Below are positions 36,765 through 44,148 of a stretch of DNA of 64,000 nt, piece after piece (position 1 is the stretch's first letter; every line of letters begins with the position of its first letter). The position numbers and the translations under genes are program-made. Location of the stretch: positions 32,408 to 96,407 of the forward strand of contig CADASN010000013.1 in the NCBI GenBank assembly GCA_902790635.1. The letters are read 5' to 3'. The DNA is from an uncultured Bacteroidia bacterium (GTDB lineage: Bacteria > Bacteroidota > Bacteroidia > Bacteroidales > UBA932). The notes under the pieces were generated by a model. That model saw only the letters and a program-made list of their open reading frames with translations, did no database searches and was not told the DNA's origin.

Positions 36765-38863
36765 CAGTTTCTGCGGATTTTGATGACCTGCTTGAGGCTG
36801 CCGACCTGCGAGAGGACTTTGTCCAGCTCGGCGCTGGACGGCACCAGCAGGCGGATGGTGATCTCATAGGTCCCGGCGCGCAGGTTTTCCTTGACATTGA
36901 AGGAACGCATCGAGACCTTGAACTGGCCGATGACATTCATGATGGCGCTGAGCACCGGATGGTCCAGTTCGGTCGTGACCGTGAGGGTGCACTGGAAGTC
37001 GCCGGTATTGGGATTGTCCTGCCAGACGACCTTCTGGATGCGGTAGGGGTAGCGCTCGATGAGCCGGGCGGCGTTGGGACAGGAGATGCGGTGGATCTTG
37101 ATGCCCTCGGTGCGGGTCACGAAGCCGAATACGTCGTCGCCGAAGACCGGATTGCAGCACTTGGACATCTTGTATTCCAAGCCCTTGACATTCTTGGCAT
37201 TGATCACGAGGATATCGTCGGCGGAGGACCCGGAATATCCCTTCGGCGCGGCGCTCTCCACGGCTCTCTCCTCCGGCTGGGCGGGACGCTCCTGCGCGGC
37301 GGACTGCTTCTGCTGGATGAACAGCTTGATGTCGTTGACGTCCACTTCCTCGCGGGAGAGGGCGGCCATGAACGGGAGGATGGAAGGGTATTTGCGCGCT
37401 TTGAGGAACTCCATGAGCCACTCGTCGGGCAGTTCGAGTTTCCAGTTGCGCAGGCGGCGTTCGAGGATTTCGCGGCCGGCCACGGCCGCTTTGCGCTCGT
37501 CGGCGTCGAGTTCCTGCTTGATCTTGGTGCGGGCCTTGGAGGTCACGACCCAGCCCAGCCAGTCGCGGCTGGGGCGCTGGTCCTTGCGGGTCAGGATCTC
37601 CACGACGTCGCCGGTCTTGAGCTTTTCGCGGATCGGGACGCCCCGTCCGCCGACACGGCCCCCGATGCAGCGGCAGCCCAGGCCGGAGTGGATGTTGAAC
37701 GCGAAGTCCAGCACGGAAGCGCCCGCCGGCAGGATGCGGAGCTCGCCGCTGGGCGTGAAGACGAAAATCTCCTTGTCCGGCGGTGCCGGCATCTCTTCCG
37801 GCGAGGCGTCCATCGGATGCTCCAGGGCGTCGCGGACGGACTGGAGCCAGCGGTCCAGAGTGGCTTCGTGGCGGATGCCCTTGTAGGCCCAGTGCGCGGC
37901 ATTGCCGCTCTCGGCCTCGATGTCCATCCGTTTGGTGCGGATCTGGACTTCGAGGGCCTTGCCTCTGCGGTTCTTGACCGTGATATGCAGGGATTCGTAG
38001 CCGTTGGGACGCGGGGTGGTGAGCCAGTCGCGCAGGCGCTTCGTGTCCGATTCGTACTCTTCGGTCACGTAGGAGAAAACCTTCCAGCAGAGGTCCTTCT
38101 CGACTTTGGGATCGTCCTCGCAGTCGATGATGAAACGGATGGCGAAGACGTCATAGACCCCTTCGAAGGGGACCTTCTGCACCTGCATCTTGCGGTAGAT
38201 GGAGTAGGCGCTCTTGGTGCGGATCTTCAGTTTATAGACGATGCCGGCGTCGGAGAGCTTCTTCTTGAGGGGCTCGATGAACTCCGCCATGATCTGCTCG
38301 CGGTCCTTCTCCGTAGCCTTGAGTTTGTTGGTGATGGCCCGGAACTGCTCCGGATCGGAATAGCGGAACCAGATGTCGCCGAGCTCCCGGTTGACTTTGC
38401 TCAGGCCGAGCTGGTGGGCCAGCGGCATGTAGAGCATCAGGGTCTCCAGGAGTTTCTGGTCGCGGGAAGTCTTGGGAAACATCTGCAGCTGGCGCATCAC
38501 TTCCAGCCGGTCCGCAATCTTGATCACGGTCACGCGGGGATCGGTCGAATACTGGACGATGAGGCGCTTGTAGTTCTCCGCTTCCAGGCGGGTATCTTTG
38601 GGCTTGATGGTCGAGATCTTGTTGAGGCCGTCCACGAGGGTAAGGACGTCCTGCGGGAAGGCGCTGAGGTCGACGTCCGGGTGGAGACGGGCGGCTTCGT
38701 GCAGGTAGACCGCGGCTACGCAGGCATCCGGGAGGCCGATTTCGTCCTCCACGATATGGGCCACGTTGTCCGGGTGTCCGAAAAACGGCGTGCCGTCGTG
38801 GCGGACGTCGTCCTTGAGCGTCTCAAACGCCAGGGCGCGGGCCTGTTCGATCAGATTTTCCAT
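36764..38863 (-). CDS. RelA/SpoT-family (p)ppGpp synthetase with degenerate hydrolase motif
   Basis: A 699-residue long RSH protein, starting MENLIEQARALAFETLKDD. The N-terminal HD domain keeps FFGHPDNVAHIV but reads VYLHEAARLHPD where hydrolases have LLHDxVEDT, so hydrolysis is probably lost or weak. The synthetase domain is intact (SAYSIYRKMQ, GVYDVFAIRFIID, PRPNGYESLHITV). TGS (about 395-455), the zinc-finger block SKCCNPVFGDDVFGF and a C-terminal ACT domain follow. It therefore looks RelA-like, needing a separate hydrolase elsewhere. A -7 element TATATTTG precedes the start by 21 nt. The frame upstream of 38863 overlaps the promoter and recombinase gene and is not used. Confidence 0.93.
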   Translation of the reverse strand: MENLIEQARALAFETLKDDVRHDGTPFFGHPDNVAHIVEDEIGLPDACVAAVYLHEAARLHPDVDLSAFPQDVLTLVDGLNKISTIKPKDTRLEAENYKRLIVQYSTDPRVTVIKIADRLEVMRQLQMFPKTSRDQKLLETLMLYMPLAHQLGLSKVNRELGDIWFRYSDPEQFRAITNKLKATEKDREQIMAEFIEPLKKKLSDAGIVYKLKIRTKSAYSIYRKMQVQKVPFEGVYDVFAIRFIIDCEDDPKVEKDLCWKVFSYVTEEYESDTKRLRDWLTTPRPNGYESLHITVKNRRGKALEVQIRTKRMDIEAESGNAAHWAYKGIRHEATLDRWLQSVRDALEHPMDASPEEMPAPPDKEIFVFTPSGELRILPAGASVLDFAFNIHSGLGCRCIGGRVGGRGVPIREKLKTGDVVEILTRKDQRPSRDWLGWVVTSKARTKIKQELDADERKAAVAGREILERRLRNWKLELPDEWLMEFLKARKYPSILPFMAALSREEVDVNDIKLFIQQKQSAAQERPAQPEERAVESAAPKGYSGSSADDILVINAKNVKGLEYKMSKCCNPVFGDDVFGFVTRTEGIKIHRISCPNAARLIERYPYRIQKVVWQDNPNTGDFQCTLTVTTELDHPVLSAIMNVIGQFKVSMRSFNVKENLRAGTYEITIRLLVPSSAELDKVLSQVGSLKQVIKIRRN

Positions 38864-38884
38864 ACTGTTTGGTCCTATCCGTAA

Positions 38885-38892
38885 CAAATATA
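38885..38892 (-). promoter_or_regulatory. -7 element of the rel gene
   Basis: Minus-strand TATATTTG (38892-38885), exact consensus, leader of about 17 nt. It overlaps an 11-nt sequence CGTAACAAATA (38880-38890) that recurs inverted at 39794-39804, on the far side of the invertase gene. Confidence 0.65.
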
Positions 38893-38977
38893 AGCATTTT
38901 TCCGTAACAGACCCATTTTGGATTTCCATCACATCGGGATGATTTACGATATTTACCCGGAAAAATACACCCCATTT

Positions 38978-39574
38978 ATGACGTATTGTTACATTCGGGT
39001 CAGCACAGACCGTCAGACGGTCGAGAACCAACACTACGAGATTGACCAGTTCTGCCGGCGGGAAGGCATCTCCGCCGACAGCTGGGTCAAGGAGACGATC
39101 TCGGGAAGCCGGGATTACGACAAACGCGAGCTGGGGCGGCTCCTGCAGGAAGTCCGCCGCGGCGACCTCATCATCTGCTCCGAACTCTCCCGGTTCGGGC
39201 GGAGTCTGTTCATGATCATGGAGATCCTGAGCATCTGCATGGAGCGCGGCTGCCGCGTGTGGACGGTCAAGGAAGGCTACCGGCTGGGCGATGACATCCA
39301 GTCCAAGGTTCTGGCTTTCGCCTTCGGCCTGTCGGCCGAGATCGAGCGCCAGCTGATCAGCCAGCGGACGAAAGAAGCGCTCGCGCGCAAAAAGGCGGAA
39401 GGAATGAAGCTCGGCAGGCCGCCGGGGGCCGGGAACCGGCGCTATAAACTGGACGAGAAGCGCGAGAAGATCTGCCAAATGGCCGCCGCCGGCACGTCCA
39501 AGGCCGAAATGGCCCGCCGTTGCGGGGTCACGAGAAGGACGCTCACGCGATGGCTGGGCCGCCAGTTAGAATAA
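38978..39574 (+). CDS. mpi: Mpi-family serine DNA invertase
   Basis: A 198-residue small serine recombinase. The start MTYCYIRVSTDRQTVENQ matches the length and N-terminus of Bacteroides Mpi; the frame opens 20 codons earlier without homology. The catalytic Ser is in YIRVSTDRQ. The resolvase core continues ETISGSRDYDKRELG, GDLIICSELSRFGRS, FAFGLSAEIERQLISQRTKEAL. The C-terminal HTH is about 160-195 (ICQMAAAGTSKAEMARRCGVTRRTLTRWL). Mpi inverts promoters of surface polysaccharide loci in B. fragilis. Here a fimbrial operon starts 260 nt downstream in the same direction, so phase variation of fimbriae is the natural hypothesis. Confidence 0.93.
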   Translation: MTYCYIRVSTDRQTVENQHYEIDQFCRREGISADSWVKETISGSRDYDKRELGRLLQEVRRGDLIICSELSRFGRSLFMIMEILSICMERGCRVWTVKEGYRLGDDIQSKVLAFAFGLSAEIERQLISQRTKEALARKKAEGMKLGRPPGAGNRRYKLDEKREKICQMAAAGTSKAEMARRCGVTRRTLTRWLGRQLE

Positions 39575-39639
39575 CTGAAGCTAAGGAGTGTATAAACGGG
39601 AGTTGGCTAAAGTGTTGATAAATCGAACGTTAAACAGTG

Positions 39640-39670
39640 CAAAGGTAGAAAACCTTTTTTCTTTTTCAAA
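39640..39670 (-). promoter_or_regulatory. Full-consensus promoter facing the invertase gene
   Basis: On the minus strand TTTG (39670-39667), a 19-nt spacer and TACCTTTG (39647-39640) match both elements exactly. Transcription would start near 39635 and run antisense into the invertase gene, with no open frame on the way. In inverted orientation it would point at the fimbrial operon. Confidence 0.7.
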
Positions 39671-39698
39671 GCAAAAATAGTAAAAAAACAACAAATTC

Positions 39699-39727
39699 TA
39701 CCGGGAGGGTCAAATCCCGGTATTTTT
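39699..39727 (+). terminator. Rho-independent terminator after the invertase
   Basis: An 8-bp perfect stem TACCGGGA (39699-39706) / TCCCGGTA (39715-39722) has an 8-nt loop and is followed by TTTTT, then AGG and seven more T. It stops rightward transcription before the fimbrial operon. Confidence 0.85.
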
Positions 39728-39833
39728 AGGTTTTTTTGATCCATTCTCGAGTGATACCCGGAGGCCTGAAAATAGGCTAATATATTGTTCCTTTATTTGT
39801 TACGCCTGGTCGCGCAACCGAGACGGGGACAAA

Positions 39834-41138
39834 ATGCAAACTTTTTCAGTGTTCTTTAAGGTAAGGGTTGAACTCATGTGTTTGCTGCCGCTGTTCTTCG
39901 GGACGGTGGCGGCAAACGCACAACCCCGGCAGTGCGACACCCTGGAGATGAAAATCTATTTCCGGCAGGGGGAGACGCAGGTGGATACGGCGTTTCGCGG
40001 GAACGGGGCGCGCCTGGCCGGCTTCCGTGCCGGCCTGCAGGCGCTGCTGGCTGATAGCAGCGCCGTCGTTCGCTGCGTGAACGTGCGCGCGTCCGCGTCT
40101 CCGGAAGGTGATGCCGCGCTGAACGGGCGGCTTGCGGAAGCCCGTGCGCGCAGCCTGGAGCATTTCCTGCGGGCGTCTCTCCCGCAGGAAACGCCGCTGC
40201 TGCGGGACGGGACCGTCGGCGAAGCCTGGGAGGAACTGGCCCGGATCGTCCGGACGCTGGACCAGCCCTGGCGGGACGAGGCCCTGGAGGTGATCGGCCA
40301 GGCCGCGGAAGGACGCAAGCGTCAGCTGAAGCTCCTGCACGGGGGCGAAGTATGGCGCTGGTTGGAGCCGGAAGTGTTCCCGGAGCTCCGCGCGGCCGGC
40401 GGACAGGTCCAATGCATCATCTATCATCCTGTCAGGCAGGCACCTGCGCGTACGGACACGGTCTATCTGGAACGTGTCGTCCCGGATACCGTCTATCTGG
40501 ACAGGCAGCTCGTTCCCCAGGCAAGGGAGCCGCAGGCCGGAGCCTCCGGGCGCCGCGGGTTCGACCCCGGCGGGCGGAAGATGCTGTTCGCCCTGCGCAC
40601 CAATGCGCTCGCCGTCCCGCTGGCCAATGTCGGCCTGGAACTCCCCCTGGGAGAACGCTGGTCGCTGGGGGCCGACTGGTATTATCCCTGGATCTGGCGG
40701 CCGCACCATGCCGAAGGCCGGGACTACAGCGGCATCTGCAACGAACTCCTGGCCCTGGACCTCGAACTCCGGCTGTGGTTCCCGGACGGGCGCCGCAGGA
40801 GCGGGCAGCGCCTGCTGGGGCACTCCGTCGGGCTCTATGCCGCCGCCGGGCATTTTGATTTCGAGCGGGACTGGAGCGGCTTCCAGGGAGAATTCGCCAG
40901 CGTCGGGGCGGACTACCTCTATGCCTGTCCCGTCTTCGGCGGCCGGATGCATCTCGAATTCGAACTGGGCGTCGGCTGTCTCTACGCCCCGGCGCGGCCT
41001 TATGACACCTTTATCGAGGGCGGGAAGGCTTTCCGGCGCAGCGGGGTCACCCGCTATACCCGGTGGTTCGGTCCCACACGCGCACAGATCTCGATTACCA
41101 TTCCCGTGTACGGCAGCAAGAGAGGAGGTGCCCGATGA
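39834..41138 (+). CDS. DUF3575 fimbrial-locus protein with OmpA-like N-terminal part
   Basis: A 434-residue exported protein; the signal is MCLLPLFFGTVAANAQ, so translation may start at 39876 instead of 39834. Residues 35-140 resemble an OmpA-type peptidoglycan-binding fold (IYFRQGETQVDTAF, VNVRASASPEGDAALNGRLAEARARSLEHFL). Residues 245-430 are a beta-barrel-like DUF3575 domain (ALRTNALAVPLANVGLELPLGERWSLGADWYYPWIW). Such proteins lead Bacteroidales fimbrial operons and may anchor the fimbria in the outer membrane. It overlaps the next gene by 4 nt (ATGA). Confidence 0.85.
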   Translation: MQTFSVFFKVRVELMCLLPLFFGTVAANAQPRQCDTLEMKIYFRQGETQVDTAFRGNGARLAGFRAGLQALLADSSAVVRCVNVRASASPEGDAALNGRLAEARARSLEHFLRASLPQETPLLRDGTVGEAWEELARIVRTLDQPWRDEALEVIGQAAEGRKRQLKLLHGGEVWRWLEPEVFPELRAAGGQVQCIIYHPVRQAPARTDTVYLERVVPDTVYLDRQLVPQAREPQAGASGRRGFDPGGRKMLFALRTNALAVPLANVGLELPLGERWSLGADWYYPWIWRPHHAEGRDYSGICNELLALDLELRLWFPDGRRRSGQRLLGHSVGLYAAAGHFDFERDWSGFQGEFASVGADYLYACPVFGGRMHLEFELGVGCLYAPARPYDTFIEGGKAFRRSGVTRYTRWFGPTRAQISITIPVYGSKRGGAR

Positions 41139-42145
41139 TTGTCTTGCCTCAGATACTCCGTCTGTTTCGTGGCGTTCTGCCCGCATTGGCCCTCCTCGTC
41201 CTTGCTCCTTGCTGCAGGCGCATCCCCTTGTATGATCCCTGTTCGGGCATCTTTCTCCAGCTGGACATCCGCCTCGCCGACGAGACGGGACTCAGCGCGG
41301 ACATCGATTACGATGCCGATCCGGGCCTTCTGGAGAAAGTCCGGGGCAGGATGCCCGAGCGCGTGCATGTCTGCTTCTACGATGCCGTGACTCACGCGCT
41401 GGCCGCGGAGGACTTCCTTCCGGCCGAAGGCGGCTTCGTCGACGTCCCGGCGGGCACGTATGACCTGCTGGTCTATTCGCTGGGCTGCGAGTCCACCCGG
41501 ATCTCGGACGGCGGCGGCCGGACGGGCGTCTATGCCTTCACCGGAGGGAACGAAAACGCCGTCATCCAGGAGCCGGACCACCTCTTCGCGGGCCGCATCC
41601 CCGGCGTGACCGTCCCCGTGCGGGCGGAAATGGACCGGACCGTCGTCATCAACTGCGAGCTGACCACCATCCTCGAGACCTACACCCTTGAAGTCAAACA
41701 CGTGGAAGGTGCCGGCCGCATCCGGGAAGCGGAGGTGTACGTCAGCGGGCAGGCGCCCGGCAAATACCTGTGGGACAGGCGCTTCCAGAACAAGCCCTGC
41801 GCCGTCTCCTTCCGCTGCCGGATCGATGCCGGCAAGGGCCATCTCTTCTCGGTCTTCAACACCTTCGGCAAGCTCCCCGGAGTCCGCAGCGACGTGTACC
41901 TCCAGGTCCTGGCCACTTCCGAGGACGGCGGCCGGTATCAGTGGACCTTCGACGTCACCGACCAGTTCGACAACCCCGACAACATCGGCCACGAGATCAT
42001 CATCGACGAGCCCGTCACGGTCCCGGAGAGCGGCACGGGCGGCCTGCTGCCCACCGTGGGCAACTGGAACGCCGAGGTCACCGAACTGCCCCTGTCCTGG
42101 GACAGACGGATGCACATCCCCAATCCATCCTATACTAACAACTAA
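41135..42145 (+). CDS. DUF5119 fimbrial lipoprotein
   Basis: A 336-residue putative lipoprotein starting MIVLPQILRLFRG, with a hydrophobic stretch ending LLVLAPCC. The family signature CRRIPLYDPCSGIFLQLDI follows. The rest (DVPAGTYDLLVYSLGCESTRIS, LFAGRIPGVTVP, CELTTILETYTLEVKHVEG) is the two-domain beta-sandwich pattern of FimB/Mfa2-type anchor subunits. The start is chosen for its ATGA overlap with the preceding stop; upstream residues have no signal-like character. It probably anchors or accessorises the shaft fimbrillin encoded next. Confidence 0.83.
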   Translation: MIVLPQILRLFRGVLPALALLVLAPCCRRIPLYDPCSGIFLQLDIRLADETGLSADIDYDADPGLLEKVRGRMPERVHVCFYDAVTHALAAEDFLPAEGGFVDVPAGTYDLLVYSLGCESTRISDGGGRTGVYAFTGGNENAVIQEPDHLFAGRIPGVTVPVRAEMDRTVVINCELTTILETYTLEVKHVEGAGRIREAEVYVSGQAPGKYLWDRRFQNKPCAVSFRCRIDAGKGHLFSVFNTFGKLPGVRSDVYLQVLATSEDGGRYQWTFDVTDQFDNPDNIGHEIIIDEPVTVPESGTGGLLPTVGNWNAEVTELPLSWDRRMHIPNPSYTNN

Positions 42146-42156
42146 TCTTTTTTATT

Positions 42157-43329
42157 ATGAAAAAAAACATCTTCCTGGCAGCAGCCGCCCTGTTGGCGCT
42201 GGCCGCCTGCAACAAATCCGGAACCACCGTCATCGGTACGCCGGACGAGATCGGATTCAAAACGGCCCTTCAGCGCGTGACGAAGGCCGGTGAGCTCAAC
42301 GGCACGAGCTTCAACGACGAAGGGTACGCCATCTATGCCTCCGCCTCCCAATATGCTGCCGACGGCAGCCTGGAGACGCCGAATTTCTTCAACAACCAGT
42401 TGTTCATGAACAAGGTTACCGCTGGCGGTGGCAGACCCGACTGGCATCACTATGACAACGAAGCCGCCACGGACCCGACGCCCATCTACTGGCCGGTCGG
42501 GGGCTCGAGCATGGATTTCCTGGCCTACGCCCTGCCGCGCGGGAAGCAGGCCACCATCCCCGCACCGGCTTTCGGCGCTACCGCGGCCGCGCGGGACTTC
42601 TCCATCCCTTCCTGGGATACCTACGCCACGCAGGTGGACCTGCTGTACGCGGCCGCCAACGGGCAGAATTCCCGGACGGCGCGCGCGACGCCCTACGTGA
42701 GCATGGAGTTCCGGCATGCCCAGGCCCTGCTGATTTTCAACGTCAAGATCAGCAAAGGAAGTACCGGGTTGAGGATTGAAGACATCTCTTTCGTCACCCC
42801 GGAGTACATTGCCGCGCGGATGGGTGAACTGACTGCAGCCACCCCGAAGGTGTATGCCGACTGCACCCCGCCGACCCTCGAACAAGTGACGCTGCAGACC
42901 AAAGGCACCTTCCGGGTGGACAACCAGCGCAACGACCTGGAGGCCCGCTGGACCTTCGATGCATACGGGGAAGGGGCGGTGGCCGCCAACTGGAAGATGC
43001 CATCCTTCGCCGGTACGCCGGCCGTCAGCCCGTGCAACATCGAATCGCCGGCGATCAGTGAGGCTGTGAATTACGGTGATGCCCTGACGAGCGAGCGTTA
43101 TGTCCAGCTCGGCGAGACCCTGCTCATCCCGCAGCAGCCGGCGCGGAACTTCTGCGTCACCTACACCGTCGGGGGCCATACCATGCAGTACTACTGCAAC
43201 GTGCCCCGCCAGGTCTGGCAGGCCGGCTGCAAGTATGTTTACAACCTCGATATCGACCTCAGCGAGATTACCGTCACGGAGACGGTCAAGGATTTCGAGC
43301 GCCTGGCTGAGAACCCGACCCTCGGATAA
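42157..43329 (+). CDS. Fimbrillin-family lipoprotein
   Basis: A 390-residue lipoprotein (signal AAALLALAAC, lipobox Cys near 19) of the Mfa1/FimA-like fimbrillin superfamily. IGFKTALQRVTKAGELNGTSFNDEGYAIYAS, YWPVGGSSMDFLAYALP, VSMEFRHAQALLIFNVKIS and the late YNLDIDLSEITVTETVKDFE are characteristic. In this family the lipidated precursor is cleaved by an Arg protease and donor-strand exchange builds the shaft. It is third in the fimbrial operon and is followed by a strong hairpin at 43346. Confidence 0.88.
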   Translation: MKKNIFLAAAALLALAACNKSGTTVIGTPDEIGFKTALQRVTKAGELNGTSFNDEGYAIYASASQYAADGSLETPNFFNNQLFMNKVTAGGGRPDWHHYDNEAATDPTPIYWPVGGSSMDFLAYALPRGKQATIPAPAFGATAAARDFSIPSWDTYATQVDLLYAAANGQNSRTARATPYVSMEFRHAQALLIFNVKISKGSTGLRIEDISFVTPEYIAARMGELTAATPKVYADCTPPTLEQVTLQTKGTFRVDNQRNDLEARWTFDAYGEGAVAANWKMPSFAGTPAVSPCNIESPAISEAVNYGDALTSERYVQLGETLLIPQQPARNFCVTYTVGGHTMQYYCNVPRQVWQAGCKYVYNLDIDLSEITVTETVKDFERLAENPTLG

Positions 43330-43345
43330 CGCCCACCCTTCCTAT

Positions 43346-43371
43346 CCCGGCGGGCCTGACCGCCCGCCGGG
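43346..43371 (+). terminator. GC-rich hairpin between fimbrillin and HTH genes
   Basis: A perfect 10-bp stem CCCGGCGGGC (43346-43355) / GCCCGCCGGG (43362-43371) with a 6-nt loop. It has no T run, so it is more likely an mRNA-stabilising or attenuating hairpin than a true terminator; it could raise fimbrillin transcript levels over the downstream gene. Confidence 0.55.
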
Positions 43372-43380
43372 GTACCAGCC

Positions 43381-44121
43381 ATGAGAAAGAACAGCATCCA
43401 TCCGGCTGCCGAAGCCGGCACATCCGGGCACGGAAAGGCGGCCCTGCCCCCGTCTTTCCCGCTATTCGGGCAGCGTCCGGGCACGTTCGAGAAGTACCAC
43501 GACGCCATCCTGGCCTGTTCGGCCATCAGTTACATCGGACTGACCGTGTCCGGGATTGCCCGGGAATTCGGGCTGAGCCCGGCAGGGCTGAACAACCAGC
43601 TGCGCCGGCATTTCCCCGAGGTCATCCAGGAGCGGGAGGCGCTCCGCCGCCGGCTGGGAATCGCGGACGGCAATTTCCGGGGCGCGACCCCGACGAGCAT
43701 CAACCAGTACGCCCGGGCGGTGCACCTGCTGCAGACGACGGACGTGACCGTCCTGGAAGCCGCCAGGCGGTGCAAGGTCTCCTATTCGGGTTTGCGGGAG
43801 CACATCCTGTATTACCACAAACGGATCGCCGAGGCGCGGCAGCTGGCGCGCGCGGCCGCTGCGGCGGAGCCGTTCCGCTACGGGAAGAAGACCGGCAACA
43901 ACCAGCGCCACCTGCCCCGGGCGGAGACGGTGAAGCGCTATGCGCCGGCCTTGGAAATGCTGCAGACCACCGCGATTCCGCTCTCGCAGATCTGCACCCT
44001 CTGCGGAATCCGGTGCGGTGCGTTCCGCAGCTACCTGTACAAGTGGCACCCGGACGATCTGCTGCGCCGGCGCGCGACGCCCGACCTTTCGGACGAGGCG
44101 CCGGTGGCATTGCAAAGATAG
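43381..44121 (+). CDS. Repeated-HTH DNA-binding protein of the fimbrial locus
   Basis: I do not recognise a named family. The 246-residue protein is basic and soluble, and contains three related segments, each with a helix-turn-helix look: SYIGLTVSGIAREFGLSPAGLNNQLRRHFP (about 50-80), LLQTTDVTVLEAARRCKVSYSGLREHILYYH (about 118-148) and MLQTTAIPLSQICTLCGIRCGAFRSYLYKWHP (about 195-226). The second and third share the LQTT...C.......L..++.+H pattern. It is codirectional with the fimbrial genes and likely regulates them, or was acquired with them. The last codons overlap a minus-strand promoter motif. Confidence 0.7.
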   Translation: MRKNSIHPAAEAGTSGHGKAALPPSFPLFGQRPGTFEKYHDAILACSAISYIGLTVSGIAREFGLSPAGLNNQLRRHFPEVIQEREALRRRLGIADGNFRGATPTSINQYARAVHLLQTTDVTVLEAARRCKVSYSGLREHILYYHKRIAEARQLARAAAAAEPFRYGKKTGNNQRHLPRAETVKRYAPALEMLQTTAIPLSQICTLCGIRCGAFRSYLYKWHPDDLLRRRATPDLSDEAPVALQR

Positions 44122-44140
44122 CGAGGAATCGTTATCTTTG
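44109..44140 (+). promoter_or_regulatory. uvrB promoter with mirrored minus-strand -7 element
   Basis: ATTG (44109-44112), a 20-nt spacer and TATCTTTG (44133-44140); the ATG follows 8 nt later. A second TATCTTTG on the minus strand (44120-44113) gives a CAAAGATA...TATCTTTG inverted repeat and would fire antisense into the HTH gene. Confidence 0.75.
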
Positions 44141-44148
44141 TGGGATTT

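Larger units (their letters stand above)
39575..39833. other. AT-rich intergenic region between invertase and fimbrial operon
   Basis: This 259-bp gap is markedly AT-rich against its surroundings. It holds a full-consensus promoter pointing left toward the invertase (39640-39670), a second left-facing -7 match TATTTTTG (39679-39672), a plus-strand terminator (39699-39727), a small GCCTgaaaatAGGC hairpin (39764-39777) and only weak plus-strand promoter matches for the fimbrial operon (TTTATTTG, 39792-39799). I found no long inverted repeat pair inside it. Confidence 0.7.

Noticed and set aside
39600-39720. Possible inverted-repeat pair ACGGGAGTTGG / CCGGGATTTGA around the left-facing promoter
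   Set aside because: Only about 10 of 14 positions match with a gap, and one arm is part of a terminator stem; too weak to call a recombination site.
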